A stretch of 64,000 nucleotides of DNA from an uncultured Pelagibacteraceae bacterium (GTDB taxonomy: Bacteria > Pseudomonadota > Alphaproteobacteria > Pelagibacterales > Pelagibacteraceae), in assembly GCA_902568975.1 (NCBI GenBank), contig CACFSO010000003.1:1-64000 (forward strand), given 5' to 3'. The notes below the pieces were generated by a model that saw only the letters and a list, made by a program, of their open reading frames with translations, did not search any database and had not been told where the DNA came from. Of the stretch, positions 18,013 to 31,065 are shown in pieces (positions within the stretch are counted from its first letter, which is position 1; each line of letters starts with the position of its first letter). The translations under genes were made by a program, and so were the position numbers.

Positions 18013-19269
18013 ATGAGTAATAATAAAAATATTCTTTACTGTTCTTTTTGTGGCAAAAGCCAGCACGAAGTTAGAAAACTGATCGCTGGACCTACCGTAT
18101 TCATATGTGATGAGTGTGTAGAACTTTGTATGGATATTATTAAAGAAGAAAGCAAAGATACTTTTGTTAAACATAAAGATGGATTGCCATCACCAAAAGA
18201 AATTTGTACAGTTCTTGATGATTATGTAATAGGACAAGATCATGCTAAAAAAGTTTTATCTGTAGCAGTTCACAATCATTACAAAAGATTAAATTACGAA
18301 AATAAAACTAGCAAGACAGTTGAATTAGCCAAATCAAATATTTTGTTAGTTGGCCCAACAGGATGTGGTAAAACCTTGTTGGCACAAACTCTAGCCAGAA
18401 TATTAGATGTTCCTTTCACAATGGCAGATGCTACGACTTTAACCGAAGCAGGATATGTTGGTGAAGATGTTGAAAATATTATTTTAAAACTTTTACAATC
18501 TGCAGATTATAATGTTGAAAAAGCACAAAGAGGAATAGTATATATTGATGAAGTTGACAAGATAAGTAGAAAATCTGAAAATCCTTCTATCACAAGAGAT
18601 GTTTCTGGAGAAGGTGTTCAACAAGCTCTATTAAAAATAATGGAGGGAACTATAGCTAGCGTTCCACCTCAAGGAGGCAGAAAACATCCACAACAAGAGT
18701 TTTTACAAGTTGATACTACAAATATATTATTTATTTGCGGAGGAGCTTTTGCAGGACTTGATAAAATTATTTCTCAGAGGGATAAAGGATCATCAATAGG
18801 TTTTGGAGCCGAAGTAAAGAGCATTGAAGATAAAAAAAGTGGTGAATGGATGAAGATCCTAGAACCTGAAGATTTATTAAAATATGGATTAATACCAGAA
18901 TTTATTGGAAGATTGCCTATTACAGCTACCTTAGAGGATTTGGACGAAAAGTCCTTGATAAAAATCTTAAAAGAGCCAAAAAACTCTTTAATAAAACAGT
19001 ATCAAGAACTATTTAAACTAGAAGGAGTTAGACTTACATTTAAAGAACAGGCTCTAAAAGAAATAGCTACTAAAGCAATTAATAAAAAAACTGGCGCAAG
19101 AGGTCTTAGGTCTATACTGGAAAACATTTTGTTAAAAACCATGTTTGATTTACCTAGTCAAAATAATGTTGAAGAGGTAATTGTTGATTCAGGCACAGTA
19201 AATAACCAGTCGCAACCTATAATCGTTCATTCTAAGAACAAAAAATCGGAAAAAACAACTGCGGCATAG
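18013..19269 (+). CDS. clpX: ATP-dependent Clp protease ATP-binding subunit ClpX
   Basis: Zn finger '[27 protein letters not shown]', Walker A '[15 protein letters not shown]'. Confidence 0.97.
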   Translation: MSNNKNILYCSFCGKSQHEVRKLIAGPTVFICDECVELCMDIIKEESKDTFVKHKDGLPSPKEICTVLDDYVIGQDHAKKVLSVAVHNHYKRLNYENKTSKTVELAKSNILLVGPTGCGKTLLAQTLARILDVPFTMADATTLTEAGYVGEDVENIILKLLQSADYNVEKAQRGIVYIDEVDKISRKSENPSITRDVSGEGVQQALLKIMEGTIASVPPQGGRKHPQQEFLQVDTTNILFICGGAFAGLDKIISQRDKGSSIGFGAEVKSIEDKKSGEWMKILEPEDLLKYGLIPEFIGRLPITATLEDLDEKSLIKILKEPKNSLIKQYQELFKLEGVRLTFKEQALKEIATKAINKKTGARGLRSILENILLKTMFDLPSQNNVEEVIVDSGTVNNQSQPIIVHSKNKKSEKTTAA

Positions 19270-19330
19270 AATTATTTAACAATTTATATTTATCTGTTGC
19301 AAATTTACATTTTATATCCATATTTAGAAT

Positions 19331-21721
19331 ATGGAAATTAAATATAATTTACCTTTATTACCTTTAAGAGATATTGTCGTATTTCCTAGTATGGTGGTTC
19401 CTCTTTTTGTTGGAAGAGATAAATCTATCTCAGCTCTTAATAATGTAATGGAAGGCAATAAAAAAATTGTTTTAGTTACACAAAAAAATTCTGAAGTTGA
19501 TGATCCAAAAAAAAACGATGTATTTTTAAATGGATGTGAAAGCGATATTTTACAATTACTTAAATTACCCGATGGAACAGTAAAAGTCCTTGTAGAAGGA
19601 AAAAGAAGGGTAAAAATTAATGATTTTGTAAATGATAAAGAATTTATTATTTGTTCATTTGAACATATTGACGATGTCTTTTCAAAAGATGAAGATTTGA
19701 TGCCTTTAGCCGGTGCAGCTATAAGAAGACTAGAGAAACTAAACTCTATTAATAAAAAAATTTCAAGTGAAACAATTAGCAATATAAAACAACTTAAAGA
19801 AGCTTCAAAAATTGCTGATAATATTGCATCACATCTAAATGCAACAATTTCTGAAAAACAACAAATTTTTGAGACAATTGATGTAAAAGCTAGATTAAAC
19901 AGCATCATTAAAGTAATGGAAAACGAAACAAGCATTATAGGAGTAGAAAAAAGAATAAGAGGTAGAGTAAAAACCCAAATGGAAAAAACACAGAGAGAAT
20001 ACTATTTGAATGAACAATTAAAGGCTATTCAAAAAGAATTAGGAGAAATTGAAGATGGCAAGGATGAAACATCAAATTTAAATAAATCTATTTTAAAAGC
20101 TAAAATGCCAAAAGAAGTCCAAAAAAAATGTATGGCAGAATTGAAAAAACTTAAAAATATGAGTCCAATGTCAGCTGAAGCGACGGTTGTTAGAAATTAT
20201 TTAGATTGGATGATCGATATTCCTTGGATCAAAAAAGATAAAGTCGATATTGATTTAAATAAAGCTCTAAAAGTTTTAGATGAGGATCACTTTGGTCTAG
20301 AAAAAGTTAAAGAAAGAATAATCGAATTTCTTGCAGTTCAAAAAAGAATGGAAAAAATTAAAGGACCTATTTTATGTCTAGTTGGTCCTCCTGGAGTTGG
20401 AAAAACATCATTAGGCAAATCCATTGCCAAAGCTATAAATAGACAGTTTGTAAGGATGTCTTTAGGAGGCATAAGAGATGAAGCTGAAATTAGAGGACAT
20501 AGAAGAACTTATATAGGATCTTTGCCTGGAAAAATTATTCAAATGATGAAAAAAGCTGGAACTAAAAATCCTTTAATTCTACTGGATGAAATAGATAAAG
20601 TAGGAAATGACTACAGAGGAGATCCTTCATCAGCTTTATTAGAAGCCTTGGATCCAGAACAAAATACTACTTTTAATGATCACTATTTAGAAGTTGATTA
20701 TGATTTGTCAGATGTTCTATTTGTTACAACAGCAAATACTTTAAATATTCTTCCTCCATTATTAGATAGAATGGAAGTTATAAGAATCCCAGGATATACA
20801 GAAGATGAAAAAGTTAATATTGCAAATAAATTTTTACTTCCAAAACAAGTGAAAGAAAATGGTGTTAAAGATGGAGAACTTGAGTTACTTGATGGAACAG
20901 TTAAAGAAATTATAAGATGTTATACTAGAGAGTCTGGTGTAAGAAATTTAGAGCGAGAAATATCAAAAGTAACGCGAAAAGTTGTTAAAAAGGTTGTAAA
21001 TAATGAAGAAAAAAAAGTTACTATAAACAAAAATAACTTACAAGATTTTTTAGGTGTTAAAAAATTTAAATATGGAGAAGTGGAAAACGAAGATAAAGTT
21101 GGAGTAGTTACTGGACTTGCTTGGACTGAATTTGGTGGTGAAATTCTTAAAATTGAAACAGTAAATATGCCTGGAAAAGGCAAAATGCAAATTACGGGTA
21201 AGCTTGGTGAGGTTATGCAAGAATCCGTTAAGGCTGCAAAATCATTTGTTAGATCAAAAAGTCTTGAATATGGAATTATTCCTCCAATTTTTGAAAAAAA
21301 AGATTTTCATATTCATGTTCCCGAGGGGGCAACACCTAAAGATGGACCTTCGGCAGGAATAGCAATGGTTACATCTATAGTTTCTTCAATAACCAAAATT
21401 CCAACAAATAGAAAAATAGCAATGACAGGAGAAGTCACTATAACCGGACAGGTCTTACCTATAGGTGGATTAAAAGAAAAATTATTAGCTGCTCACAGAG
21501 CTGGTATAGAACATGTTTTAATTCCAAAAGAAAATGAAAAAGATTTAATAGATATACCTAAAAAAGTAAAAGAAGATATTAAAATAACCCCGGTTGAACT
21601 TGTAGATGATGTTTTAAAAATAGCTCTTACAAAAGAATTAAAAAAAGTTGAATGGGTTGAAGTAGAAAATATTTCTAAGTCTGAAAAAGACGAAAAATCT
21701 CAGCAAGTATTAACTAACTAA
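19331..21721 (+). CDS. lon: Lon protease
   Basis: 'LPLLPLRDIVVFP', Walker A 'GPPGVGKTSLGKSIA', catalytic 'PKDGPSAGIAMVTS'. Confidence 0.97.
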   Translation: MEIKYNLPLLPLRDIVVFPSMVVPLFVGRDKSISALNNVMEGNKKIVLVTQKNSEVDDPKKNDVFLNGCESDILQLLKLPDGTVKVLVEGKRRVKINDFVNDKEFIICSFEHIDDVFSKDEDLMPLAGAAIRRLEKLNSINKKISSETISNIKQLKEASKIADNIASHLNATISEKQQIFETIDVKARLNSIIKVMENETSIIGVEKRIRGRVKTQMEKTQREYYLNEQLKAIQKELGEIEDGKDETSNLNKSILKAKMPKEVQKKCMAELKKLKNMSPMSAEATVVRNYLDWMIDIPWIKKDKVDIDLNKALKVLDEDHFGLEKVKERIIEFLAVQKRMEKIKGPILCLVGPPGVGKTSLGKSIAKAINRQFVRMSLGGIRDEAEIRGHRRTYIGSLPGKIIQMMKKAGTKNPLILLDEIDKVGNDYRGDPSSALLEALDPEQNTTFNDHYLEVDYDLSDVLFVTTANTLNILPPLLDRMEVIRIPGYTEDEKVNIANKFLLPKQVKENGVKDGELELLDGTVKEIIRCYTRESGVRNLEREISKVTRKVVKKVVNNEEKKVTINKNNLQDFLGVKKFKYGEVENEDKVGVVTGLAWTEFGGEILKIETVNMPGKGKMQITGKLGEVMQESVKAAKSFVRSKSLEYGIIPPIFEKKDFHIHVPEGATPKDGPSAGIAMVTSIVSSITKIPTNRKIAMTGEVTITGQVLPIGGLKEKLLAAHRAGIEHVLIPKENEKDLIDIPKKVKEDIKITPVELVDDVLKIALTKELKKVEWVEVENISKSEKDEKSQQVLTN

Positions 21722-21777
21722 TATATTTTAACAATTTACATTATAATTTCATTGATGTAAAAGTACGCATTGTTTTG

Positions 21778-21853
21778 GGGCGGTTAGCTCAGTTGGTAGA
21801 GCATCTCGTTTACACCGAGGGGGTCAAAGGTTCGAGTCCTTTACTGCCCACCA
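21778..21853 (+). tRNA. tRNA-Val(UAC), CCA encoded
   Basis: gggcggt/actgccc acceptor, loop TTTACAC with anticodon TAC, GGTTCGAGTCC T-arm, ACCA. Confidence 0.95.
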
Positions 21854-21858
21854 AAACT

Positions 21859-21935
21859 GGGGGTGTAGCTCAGTTGGTTAGAGCGCCTGCCTGTCACGCA
21901 GGAGGTCGCGGGTTCGAGTCCCGTCACTCCCGCCA
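21859..21935 (+). tRNA. tRNA-Asp(GUC), CCA encoded
   Basis: gggggtg/cactccc acceptor, cctgc-CTGTCAC-gcagg with anticodon GTC, GCCA 3' end. Confidence 0.96.
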
Positions 21936-22021
21936 TTGCTGTGTTTTTTAATAAAAAATACTAAATAAATGTGACCTAACTTCACTTTCAGTTGTCATAA
22001 TAGCTGATATATAGATAAATA

Positions 22022-22390
22022 ATGCTAGTAGATTATTTAAAAGATTATTTTCCAATTATTTTGTTTTTAATAATTGCTTTTGGTTTAAGTTGTGGTTTTA
22101 TAATTCTCAACTATTTACTTTCTCCAAAAAAACCAGACCCTGAAAAACTATCTGCTTATGAATGCGGATTTGAACCTTTTAATGACTCAAGGATGGAATT
22201 TGATGTAAGATTTTATTTAGTTGCTATTTTATTTATAATTTTTGATCTAGAAATTGCCTTCCTATTTCCTTGGGCCATATCTCTAGGAGCAATAGGTATT
22301 TTGGGTTTTGCATCGATGATGATTTTTTTATTTATTCTTACAATTGGATTTGTTTATGAATGGAAAAAGGGAGCTTTAGATTGGGAATAA
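22022..22390 (+). CDS. nuoA: NADH-quinone oxidoreductase subunit A
   Basis: '[44 protein letters not shown]'. Confidence 0.97.
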   Translation: MLVDYLKDYFPIILFLIIAFGLSCGFIILNYLLSPKKPDPEKLSAYECGFEPFNDSRMEFDVRFYLVAILFIIFDLEIAFLFPWAISLGAIGILGFASMMIFLFILTIGFVYEWKKGALDWE

Positions 22391-22394
22391 TAAA

Positions 22395-22910
22395 ATGAAT
22401 ATAGAAGAAAAAAAAATTCCAGATGAGTTTAAACAGCTAGCTAAAGATTTTAGCGAAAATGGTTTTATAACAACATCTTTTGAAAATTTAGTAAATTGGT
22501 CTCGTTCTGGATCTTTACATTGGATGACTTTTGGTCTTGCCTGTTGCGCAGTTGAGATGATGCAAACATCAATGCCTAGATATGATTTAGAAAGATTTGG
22601 TGCAGCTCCCCGAGCTTCTCCAAGGCAATCTGATGTTATGATTGTTGCAGGAACTTTAACAAACAAAATGGCGCCAGCATTAAGAAAGGTATACGATCAA
22701 ATGCCAGAACCAAGGTATGTAATTTCAATGGGTAGCTGTGCTAATGGAGGAGGTTATTACCATTATTCTTATTCAGTTGTTAGAGGATGTGATAGAATAG
22801 TTCCTGTAGACGTTTATGTTCCTGGATGTCCACCTTCAGCGGAAGCACTTTTATACGGTATTTTACAATTACAAAAGAAAATTAGAAAAAAAGGTTCATT
22901 AGAAAGATAA
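22395..22910 (+). CDS. nuoB: NADH-quinone oxidoreductase subunit B
   Basis: '[14 protein letters not shown]', '[20 protein letters not shown]'. Confidence 0.97.
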   Translation: MNIEEKKIPDEFKQLAKDFSENGFITTSFENLVNWSRSGSLHWMTFGLACCAVEMMQTSMPRYDLERFGAAPRASPRQSDVMIVAGTLTNKMAPALRKVYDQMPEPRYVISMGSCANGGGYYHYSYSVVRGCDRIVPVDVYVPGCPPSAEALLYGILQLQKKIRKKGSLER

Positions 22911-22916
22911 TTTATA

Positions 22917-23510
22917 ATGACATGTGCGGATTTAGAAAAAAAAATAAATTCTGAACTAACAACTAAAATAAATAGTTCTAAAATTAATCACGGACAAGTG
23001 TATTTAAATATAGATGGTGAAGATTTATTAGATGTTATGTTATTTTTAAAAACAAATGTTGAAACTAAATTACAACAATTAATAGACATTACCGCAGTAG
23101 ATTACCCAGAAAGTGAAAAAAGGTTTAAACTAGTTTATCTTCTTTTAAGCCATGAGTTAAATAAAAGAGTATTAATTGAATATGAAATAAAAGAAAATGA
23201 ACATGTTCAATCATTGGTTTCAATTTTTCCTTCTGCAAATTGGATGGAAAGAGAAGTTTTTGATATGTACGGTATAAAATTTAAAAATCATCCTGACCTA
23301 AGAAGAATTTTAACTGATTATAATTTTGAAGGTTATCCTTTAAGAAAAGACTTTCCACTAACGGGTCATAATGAAGTTCGATATAGCGAAGATAACAAAA
23401 AAGTGATTTATGAACCGGTAAAACTAGAACAAAACTATAGGAACTTTGACTATGAAAGTCCATGGGAAGGAACAAAATATATAGAAAAACAGTCAAAAAA
23501 AGATGAATAA
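22917..23510 (+). CDS. nuoC: NADH-quinone oxidoreductase subunit C
   Basis: '[42 protein letters not shown]'. Confidence 0.96.
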   Translation: MTCADLEKKINSELTTKINSSKINHGQVYLNIDGEDLLDVMLFLKTNVETKLQQLIDITAVDYPESEKRFKLVYLLLSHELNKRVLIEYEIKENEHVQSLVSIFPSANWMEREVFDMYGIKFKNHPDLRRILTDYNFEGYPLRKDFPLTGHNEVRYSEDNKKVIYEPVKLEQNYRNFDYESPWEGTKYIEKQSKKDE

Positions 23511-24678
23511 AAAAAATAAAACTTTAAATTTAAATTTCGGACCACAACATCCTGCAGCACATGGTGTTTTAAGACTTATTTTAGAACTCGATGGTGAAGT
23601 AGTAGAGAAAGCAGACCCTCATATTGGATTACTACACAGAGGTACAGAAAAACTTATTGAAAATAAGACCTATATGCAAGCAGTTCCGTATTTTGATAGA
23701 TTAGATTATGTAGCGCCAATGAATCAAGAGCATGCGTTCGCTTTAGCAATTGAAAAAATTTTAAAAATTAATGTCCCAATTAGAGCCCAATTTATAAGAG
23801 TTATGTTTTGCGAAATTGGGAGAATCTTAAGTCATATATTAAATATTACTACCCAAGCTTTAGATGTTGGAGCACTAACACCTTCCCTATGGGGATTTGA
23901 AGAAAGAGAAACTTTAATGACCTTTTATGAAAGAGCCTCTGGATCAAGATTGCATGCTAATTATTTTAGAGCTGGTGGAGTTCATCAAGATCTACCACTA
24001 GGTTTAACAGATGATATATCTAAATTTACAAAAAAATTTCCAAAAATAATAGATGATTTAGAAACTCTTTTAACAGAAAATAGAATTTTCAAACAAAGAA
24101 ATGTTGATATAGGAATAGTGACTAAACAAGATGCTTTAGACTATTCTTTTTCAGGAGTAATGATAAGAGGATCTGGAATACCATGGGATCTAAGGAAATC
24201 ACAACCTTATGATTGTTATGAACAATTAGATTTTAAAATTCCGATAGGAAAAAATGGGGATTGTTACGATCGATATCTTTGTCGAATAGATGAAATGAGA
24301 GAAAGTTTAAAAATTATAGATCAATGTTTAGATAAAATGCCAAAAGGACCAATTAAAACTTTAGATGGTAAAATTAGCCCTCCGACAAAAAAAGAAATTA
24401 AAGAATCCATGGAGGCTTTGATCCACCACTTTAAATTATTTACAGAGGGTTTTAGAGTGAATAAAGATGAAATATATACAGCAGTAGAGGCCCCCAAAGG
24501 AGAATTTGGTGTTTATTTAATTTCAGATGGAACTAGCAAACCTTATAAATGCAAAATAAGAGCACCGGGTTTTTCACATTTGCAAGCGATGGATTATCTA
24601 ATAAAAGGCCATATGTTGGCAGATGTACCAGCAGTTTTAGGTTCTTTAGACATAGTTTTTGGAGAAATTGATAGATGA
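23503..24678 (+). CDS. nuoD: NADH-quinone oxidoreductase subunit D
   Basis: '[15 protein letters not shown]', '[13 protein letters not shown]'. Confidence 0.97.
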   Translation: MNKKNKTLNLNFGPQHPAAHGVLRLILELDGEVVEKADPHIGLLHRGTEKLIENKTYMQAVPYFDRLDYVAPMNQEHAFALAIEKILKINVPIRAQFIRVMFCEIGRILSHILNITTQALDVGALTPSLWGFEERETLMTFYERASGSRLHANYFRAGGVHQDLPLGLTDDISKFTKKFPKIIDDLETLLTENRIFKQRNVDIGIVTKQDALDYSFSGVMIRGSGIPWDLRKSQPYDCYEQLDFKIPIGKNGDCYDRYLCRIDEMRESLKIIDQCLDKMPKGPIKTLDGKISPPTKKEIKESMEALIHHFKLFTEGFRVNKDEIYTAVEAPKGEFGVYLISDGTSKPYKCKIRAPGFSHLQAMDYLIKGHMLADVPAVLGSLDIVFGEIDR

Positions 24679-25283
24679 CAATAAAAAAAGTATCAAAAGA
24701 TCAGCCAAATAATTTTAAATTTAATTCTCAAAACATAGAAATTGCTGAAAAAATAATTTCTAAATATCCCCAAGGAAAACAACAAAGCGCAGTTATGTCT
24801 TTGCTTTACTTAGCTCAAAGACAAAATGATAACTGGATACCTTTAGCTGCAATGAAATATATAGCTAATTTTTTGAAAATGCCTTACATAAAAGTTTATG
24901 AGGTAGCAACTTTTTATACAATGTACAATTTATCACCAGTTGGTAAATATTACTTTCAAGTTTGCACAACAACTCCATGTATGATTAGAGGAGCTTATAA
25001 ATTGGTTGAAGCTTGTAAAGAAAAAATTTCTGATCAACAAAACAATCTATCTGAAAACAAGCTATGTTCATGGACAGAAGTTGAATGTTTAGGAGCATGT
25101 GTTAATGCACCAATGATACAAATTAACGATGATTACTTTGAGGATTTAGATAAAGAAAAAACAATTAAAATTATAGATCAGATTATTAACGGTGAAATTC
25201 CAAAACCAGGTTCTTACAAAGGAAGAATAAATTCTGAACCAGAAAATAATAGAAAAACTTTAACAAATTTTAAAAATGCTTAA
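24675..25283 (+). CDS. nuoE: NADH-quinone oxidoreductase subunit E
   Basis: '[12 protein letters not shown]', '[16 protein letters not shown]'. Confidence 0.96.
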   Translation: MTIKKVSKDQPNNFKFNSQNIEIAEKIISKYPQGKQQSAVMSLLYLAQRQNDNWIPLAAMKYIANFLKMPYIKVYEVATFYTMYNLSPVGKYYFQVCTTTPCMIRGAYKLVEACKEKISDQQNNLSENKLCSWTEVECLGACVNAPMIQINDDYFEDLDKEKTIKIIDQIINGEIPKPGSYKGRINSEPENNRKTLTNFKNA

Positions 25284-26607
25284 GGATAAGGATAGAATAT
25301 TTCAAAATTTATATAATGATATTGGTTCAGATTTAGAATCTGCGATGTCTATGGGTGATTGGATAGACACTAAAAAAATTTGCTCCAAGGGTAGAGATTG
25401 GATTATAAATGAAATTAAAGCCTCAGAGCTTAGAGGAAGAGGTGGGGCAGGTTTTCCTACTGGATTAAAATGGTCTTTTGTACCAAAAGAAGTCGGATCG
25501 CGCCCACATTATCTTGTAATTAATGCAGATGAATCTGAACCAGGCACTTGTAAAGATAGAGACATTTTACGTTTTGAACCTCATAAACTTATAGAAGGAT
25601 GTTTAATTTCAGCTTTCGCAGTAAATGCTCGCAAATGTTATATTTATATAAGAGGAGAATATTTTAAAGAAGGTCAGAAACTTCAAAAAGCTATAGATGA
25701 AGCATATGAAAAAAAGCTTATTGGAAAAAATGCTTCAGATACAGGCTGGGATTTAGATATTTATCTTCATTATGGAGCAGGTGCTTATATTTGTGGAGAA
25801 GAAACAGCATTACTTGAAAGTTTAGAAGGAAAAAAAGGTCAACCAAGATTAAAACCTCCTTTTCCAGCATTGATAGGATTGTATGGATGCCCAACAATAA
25901 TTAACAATGTTGAAACTATAGCTATAGTTCCAACGATTTTAAAACGTGGATCTAAGTGGTTTTCATCATTAGGAAAACCAAAAAATAGAGGTTCAAAGAT
26001 TTTTTGTATTTCAGGAGATGTAAATTCACCTTGTAATGTTGAGGAGGAAATGGGAATTCCTCTTAAAGATTTAATCGAAAAACATGCGGGAGGTGTAATT
26101 GGAGGATGGGAAAATCTAAAAGCAGTAATACCCGGTGGTTCATCAATGCCTCTCTTATCAAAAAAAGCATGTGATACTATAAATATGGATTTTGATTCAT
26201 TGGTGCAGCAAAAAAGTGGATTAGGAACTGCAGGAGTTGTTGTTATTAGCAAAGATCAAGACATCATAAAATGTATGGCCAGAATTGCAAGATTTTACAA
26301 ACATGAAAGTTGTGGACAATGCACTCCATGCAGAGAAGGTACTGGATGGATGTGGAGAATGCTGGAAAGAATGGCAAAAGGCGAAGCATCAAGAGATGAA
26401 ATTGATATGTTAATGGATGTAACCAAACAAATCGAGGGTCATACTATTTGTGCTTTTGGAGAAGGTTCTGCTTGGCCGGTCCAAGGCTTATTAAGGAATT
26501 TCAAAAAAGAAATAGTGAAAAGAAATAATTTTGATCCATTAATAGATAAAAATAAAAATATTCCATACCTTGTTGATCAACACTTACTAGAAAAAGAAAA
26601 TGCTTAA
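25276..26607 (+). CDS. nuoF: NADH-quinone oxidoreductase subunit F
   Basis: '[16 protein letters not shown]', '[17 protein letters not shown]'. Confidence 0.97.
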   Translation: MLKDKDRIFQNLYNDIGSDLESAMSMGDWIDTKKICSKGRDWIINEIKASELRGRGGAGFPTGLKWSFVPKEVGSRPHYLVINADESEPGTCKDRDILRFEPHKLIEGCLISAFAVNARKCYIYIRGEYFKEGQKLQKAIDEAYEKKLIGKNASDTGWDLDIYLHYGAGAYICGEETALLESLEGKKGQPRLKPPFPALIGLYGCPTIINNVETIAIVPTILKRGSKWFSSLGKPKNRGSKIFCISGDVNSPCNVEEEMGIPLKDLIEKHAGGVIGGWENLKAVIPGGSSMPLLSKKACDTINMDFDSLVQQKSGLGTAGVVVISKDQDIIKCMARIARFYKHESCGQCTPCREGTGWMWRMLERMAKGEASRDEIDMLMDVTKQIEGHTICAFGEGSAWPVQGLLRNFKKEIVKRNNFDPLIDKNKNIPYLVDQHLLEKENA

Positions 26608-28633
26608 ATTAAAAGTAAATGATATAGAAATAGAAGTAGAAGAGGGTTTGACTGTACTACAAGCTTGCGAGCAAGCTGGTTTTGAAATTCCAAGATTTTG
26701 TTATCATGAAAAGCTTTCAATAGCAGGAAATTGTAGAATGTGCTTAGTAGAACTAGAAAAATCTCCTAAACCAATTGCTTCTTGCGCTATGCCTGCTGCA
26801 GAAGGTATGAATATAAAAACAAACACACCTTTTGTAGAGAAGTCAAGAAAAGGAATTATGGAATTTTTATTAGCTAACCATCCTCTAGATTGCCCTGTTT
26901 GTGATCAAGGTGGAGAGTGTGATCTTCAAGATCAATCTATGTTTTATGGGATCGATAAATCCAGGTACAAGGAAAATAAAAGATATGTACCTGAAAAATA
27001 TATGGGTCCACTTATAAAAACCCAAATGACAAGATGTATACACTGCACTAGGTGTATAAGATTTGCAACTGAAGTAGCTGGAGTTCCTGAATTAGGAGCA
27101 ATTGGACGTGGTGAAGATATGCAAATAACTACATATTTAGAGAAAGCAATGGAGTCGGAACTTTCTGCAAATGTAATTGATTTGTGTCCTGTAGGGGCGC
27201 TAACTTCAAAACCCTATGTTTTTGAGGCAAGACCATGGGAGTTAAAAAAAACTGAAACAATTGATGTAATGGACGCTGTAGGTTCTAATATTAGAGTCGA
27301 TACTTATGGATGGGAAGTAAAAAGAGTCTTACCAAGAATAAATGAAGATATAAATGAGGAGTGGATTTCAGATAAAACAAGATATGCATGTGATGGACTT
27401 AAAAAACAAAGAATAGACGTACCATATATAAAAAGTAATGGAGTATTTAAAAAAACAAGTTGGAAAGAAGCATATAAAAAAATTTTAGAAAAAATTTACT
27501 CAACACCATCTCATGAAATAGCAGGATTAACTGGAGATTTGACAAATATGGAAACACTTTTTTCAATAAAAGAATTTTTTTCCAAAATTATAAAATCTCC
27601 TTTTTTAGAATCTAGATCTGAACATATCTATTTTAATAATTCAAAAAGAAGCAACTATTTATTTAATTCTAAAATAAATGGTATTGAGGATAGTGATTTT
27701 ATATTATTAATAGGATGCAATCCCCGATACGAATCAACAATTTTAAATTCTAGAATAAGAAAGTCATATTTAAAAAATAATTCAGAAATATACTCAATGG
27801 GAAACGTTGGTGATTTAACTTATCCATATAAGGTAGTAGAAAATAAAACAGAAGTAGTAAAAAAAATAATTGAAAATAAACATGAAATTTCACAAAAAAT
27901 AAAGGAGTCGAATAAACCCATAATTATAGTTGGTCAATCAGTCCTCAAATTAGAATCTGCAGAATATATTGTTGAAAATATTATAGAATTTTTAGAAAAT
28001 AATAATAAAATTAATGATGAATGGAATTCATTCAATATTTTGTCAAATGATGCCTCTACAGTTGGTTCATACGATCTAGGTATAGTAACTTCTAATGATA
28101 GAAGTAATAAAGTTATTGAAGGAATCAAAAAAAATAATTTTAAAATTTTATTTTTATTAGGACAGGATAATTTTAATTTTAAAAAAAAGGGTGAATTTGT
28201 AATATATATAGGAACTCATGGTGATAGAGGAGCTGAAATATCTGATGTGATATTGCCTGGAGCTGCATATACAGAACAAGATGGTTATTATACAAATTTA
28301 GAAGGCAAATTACAAAAAGCTTATAAGGCATCTTATCCACCAGGTGAGTCAAAAGAAGACTGGTCCATAATTAATGAATTAGCTAGTAAAATTAAAAGAA
28401 AAAAACTTTTTATTGATAGAGATGAATTAGAAAATAATATGATTAACTTTCTTAAGTTAGTTAAAAATGGAAACAAAAAAAATGATTTAAAAGAATTAAA
28501 TTTTTTAGATCAAAATATTAATTTTAAAGATATTGATTATTATTATTCAAATGTAATAGCGCGATCTTCTAAGACAATGACTGAATGTAGAAATAAAAAA
28601 AATTATTTAACTCAAAATTCGATTGAAGGTTAG
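26600..28633 (+). CDS. nuoG: NADH-quinone oxidoreductase subunit G
   Basis: '[23 protein letters not shown]', '[19 protein letters not shown]'. Confidence 0.96.
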   Translation: MLKLKVNDIEIEVEEGLTVLQACEQAGFEIPRFCYHEKLSIAGNCRMCLVELEKSPKPIASCAMPAAEGMNIKTNTPFVEKSRKGIMEFLLANHPLDCPVCDQGGECDLQDQSMFYGIDKSRYKENKRYVPEKYMGPLIKTQMTRCIHCTRCIRFATEVAGVPELGAIGRGEDMQITTYLEKAMESELSANVIDLCPVGALTSKPYVFEARPWELKKTETIDVMDAVGSNIRVDTYGWEVKRVLPRINEDINEEWISDKTRYACDGLKKQRIDVPYIKSNGVFKKTSWKEAYKKILEKIYSTPSHEIAGLTGDLTNMETLFSIKEFFSKIIKSPFLESRSEHIYFNNSKRSNYLFNSKINGIEDSDFILLIGCNPRYESTILNSRIRKSYLKNNSEIYSMGNVGDLTYPYKVVENKTEVVKKIIENKHEISQKIKESNKPIIIVGQSVLKLESAEYIVENIIEFLENNNKINDEWNSFNILSNDASTVGSYDLGIVTSNDRSNKVIEGIKKNNFKILFLLGQDNFNFKKKGEFVIYIGTHGDRGAEISDVILPGAAYTEQDGYYTNLEGKLQKAYKASYPPGESKEDWSIINELASKIKRKKLFIDRDELENNMINFLKLVKNGNKKNDLKELNFLDQNINFKDIDYYYSNVIARSSKTMTECRNKKNYLTQNSIEG

Positions 28634-29635
28634 ATGTTAGAATATTTAAATTTTTTATTTTCCGAAACTTATAAAATACTATTTTTACTAATTCCAATAC
28701 TAGTGTCTGTTGCCATGATAGTTTGGCTTGATAGAAGAGTTTGGGCATTTGTTCAAAAAAGAAGAGGACCAAATGTAGTTGGACCTTTTGGATTATTACA
28801 ATCTTTAGCAGATGCTTTAAAATATATTTTTAAAGAAATAATAATTCCTGCAAGCTCAAATAAAACAATTTTTATACTAGCTCCAATTGTTACTATGACA
28901 CTTGCTTTAGTAGCTTGGGCAGTTATCCCATTTGGAAAAAATATAGTATTATCTGATATAAATGTTGGTATTCTTTACCTTTTCGCAATCTCTTCATTAG
29001 GTGTTTATGGAATAATAATGGGTGGATGGGCATCTAATTCAAAATATCCGTTTTTAGGATCAATAAGATCAGCAGCTCAAATGGTATCATATGAAGTATC
29101 AATAGGAGTAATCATAATTAACGTTTTACTATGCGTTGGTTCATTAAATTTAAATGATATCGTATTAGCTCAACAAAAGATCTGGTTTATTGTTCCTTTA
29201 TTTCCAATGTTTATCATTTTCTTTATATCTGCGTTAGCAGAAACAAATAGACCTCCTTTTGATTTACCGGAAGCAGAGGCTGAACTTGTAGCAGGATATC
29301 AAACAGAATATTCAGGAATGATGTATGCAATGTTCTGGCTCGGTGAGTATGCAAATATTTTACTTATGTGTGCAATGGGATCTATATTATTTTTAGGAGG
29401 CTGGTTGTCTCCTATAGAAGCATATCCATTTAATTTAATACCAAGCCCACTTTGGTTAATATTTAAAATTTTATTTTTGTTTTTATTATTTTCTTTAGTT
29501 AAAGCTATAGTTCCACGATATAGATACGACCAACTTATGAGACTTGGGTGGAAAATATTCTTACCTTTGTCACTTGCTTGGGTTGTATTAACATCAAGTT
29601 ATTTGTTTTATTTTGATTTACTACCAGTTAATTAA
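28634..29635 (+). CDS. nuoH: NADH-quinone oxidoreductase subunit H
   Basis: '[21 protein letters not shown]', '[26 protein letters not shown]'. Confidence 0.97.
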   Translation: MLEYLNFLFSETYKILFLLIPILVSVAMIVWLDRRVWAFVQKRRGPNVVGPFGLLQSLADALKYIFKEIIIPASSNKTIFILAPIVTMTLALVAWAVIPFGKNIVLSDINVGILYLFAISSLGVYGIIMGGWASNSKYPFLGSIRSAAQMVSYEVSIGVIIINVLLCVGSLNLNDIVLAQQKIWFIVPLFPMFIIFFISALAETNRPPFDLPEAEAELVAGYQTEYSGMMYAMFWLGEYANILLMCAMGSILFLGGWLSPIEAYPFNLIPSPLWLIFKILFLFLLFSLVKAIVPRYRYDQLMRLGWKIFLPLSLAWVVLTSSYLFYFDLLPVN

Positions 29636-29637
29636 AT

Positions 29638-30123
29638 ATGAAAATAGTTAGATTATTAAAAACAATATTTATGATAGATTTTTTAACAGGTCTATTTATA
29701 GCTATAAAAGAGTCTTTTAAATCAAAAAAAACAATTAATTATCCTTTTGAAAAAGGTGAAATAAGTCCAAGATTTAGAGGCGAACATGCTCTAAGAAGAT
29801 ATCCTAATGGCGAAGAGAGATGTATCGCATGTAAGTTATGTGAAGCTGTATGTCCTGCTCAAGCAATTACAATTGAGTCTACTGAAAGAGAAGATGGAAG
29901 TAGAAAAACTACAAGATATGATATTGATATGATGAAATGTATATATTGTGGTTTGTGTGAAGAGTCTTGTCCTGTTGATGCAATAGTACAAGGGCCAAAT
30001 TTTGAGTTTGCAACAGAAACAAGAGAAGAACTTTATTATAACAAAGAAAAATTATTAGATAATGGTGATAGATGGGAAAGTTTATTAGCAGCAAATATTA
30101 AAGCAGACAAACCTTATAGATAA
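29638..30123 (+). CDS. nuoI: NADH-quinone oxidoreductase subunit I
   Basis: Two 4Fe-4S motifs '[13 protein letters not shown]' and '[16 protein letters not shown]'. Confidence 0.97.
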   Translation: MKIVRLLKTIFMIDFLTGLFIAIKESFKSKKTINYPFEKGEISPRFRGEHALRRYPNGEERCIACKLCEAVCPAQAITIESTEREDGSRKTTRYDIDMMKCIYCGLCEESCPVDAIVQGPNFEFATETREELYYNKEKLLDNGDRWESLLAANIKADKPYR

Positions 30124-30127
30124 TTAA

Positions 30128-30760
30128 ATGATAACTCACGCAATATTCTTTTATACATTTGCATTAGTTGCAATAATTTCAGCTTTAATGGTAACTATAT
30201 CTAAAAATACGGTTCATTCTGTTTTTTTTTTAATTTTAGATTTTATAAGCATATCTTGTCTATTTATCATGATTGGTGCTGAATTTTTAGGGATGATAAT
30301 GCTAATAGTATATGTAGGTGCTGTAGCAGTTTTATTTTTATTTGTTGTAATGATGTTAAATGTTGCTCAACAAAAAAATCAATGGTTCGCTGCTGAAAAA
30401 GGCTCTACTCATATTCCTGTTGGATTGATAGTTAGTCTAATTATTTTTTTTGAGATAATAATTGTAGTTGGTGGATGGAAGTATAAACCTGAGTTATTAG
30501 ATTCTTCAAAACTATCTAATACAATGGATTTATCCAATACACATTCTATTGGCAGCGTTCTATACACTGATTATATACTTCTTTTCCAGTTGGCTGGTAT
30601 GATTTTATTAGTTTCAATGATTGGAGCAATAGTTTTAACATTTAGAAAAAGAATTGGCGTAAAAAAACAAAGCTACATTAAGCAAATTTCTAGAGAAAGA
30701 AATGAAGGAGTTGAATTAGTTGATGTAGAAAAAAATAAAGGAGTTAAAATTGATGTTTGA
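30128..30760 (+). CDS. nuoJ: NADH-quinone oxidoreductase subunit J
   Basis: '[26 protein letters not shown]'; position in operon. Confidence 0.95.
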   Translation: MITHAIFFYTFALVAIISALMVTISKNTVHSVFFLILDFISISCLFIMIGAEFLGMIMLIVYVGAVAVLFLFVVMMLNVAQQKNQWFAAEKGSTHIPVGLIVSLIIFFEIIIVVGGWKYKPELLDSSKLSNTMDLSNTHSIGSVLYTDYILLFQLAGMILLVSMIGAIVLTFRKRIGVKKQSYIKQISRERNEGVELVDVEKNKGVKIDV

Positions 30761-31064
30761 TATAGGATTAGGTCATTATTTAACTTTGAGTGCGGTTATT
30801 TTTACAATTGGAGTTGTTGGAATTTTTTTAAATAGAAAAAATATAATAGTAATATTAATGAGTATCGAGCTAATTTTATTGGCTGTTAATATAAATTTAG
30901 TTTCGTTTTCTATTTATTTAAATGATTTAACTGGCCAAATTTTTACATTATTTATATTAACAATTGCAGCAGCAGAAGCAGCAATTGGTCTAGCGATTAT
31001 TGTTGTGTACTATAGAAATACAGGAACAATAAGAGTTGAGGAAATTGATAAATTAAAGGGATAA
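30750..31064 (+). CDS. nuoK: NADH-quinone oxidoreductase subunit K
   Basis: '[19 protein letters not shown]', '[13 protein letters not shown]'. Confidence 0.95.
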   Translation: MMFDIGLGHYLTLSAVIFTIGVVGIFLNRKNIIVILMSIELILLAVNINLVSFSIYLNDLTGQIFTLFILTIAAAEAAIGLAIIVVYYRNTGTIRVEEIDKLKG

Positions 31065-31065
31065 G

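Noticed and set aside
19324-19935. 203-aa antisense ORF opposite lon
   Set aside because: Ser/Phe/Leu-rich translation typical of the reverse complement of a Lys/Glu-rich gene; lon itself is unambiguous.
21961-22021. GTGACCTAACTTCAC element upstream of nuoA as a regulatory hairpin
   Set aside because: Only a 4-bp stem; no convincing -35/-10 spacing; too weak to call.
25839-26252. 137-aa antisense ORF in nuoF
   Set aside because: Antisense shadow of a highly conserved CDS.
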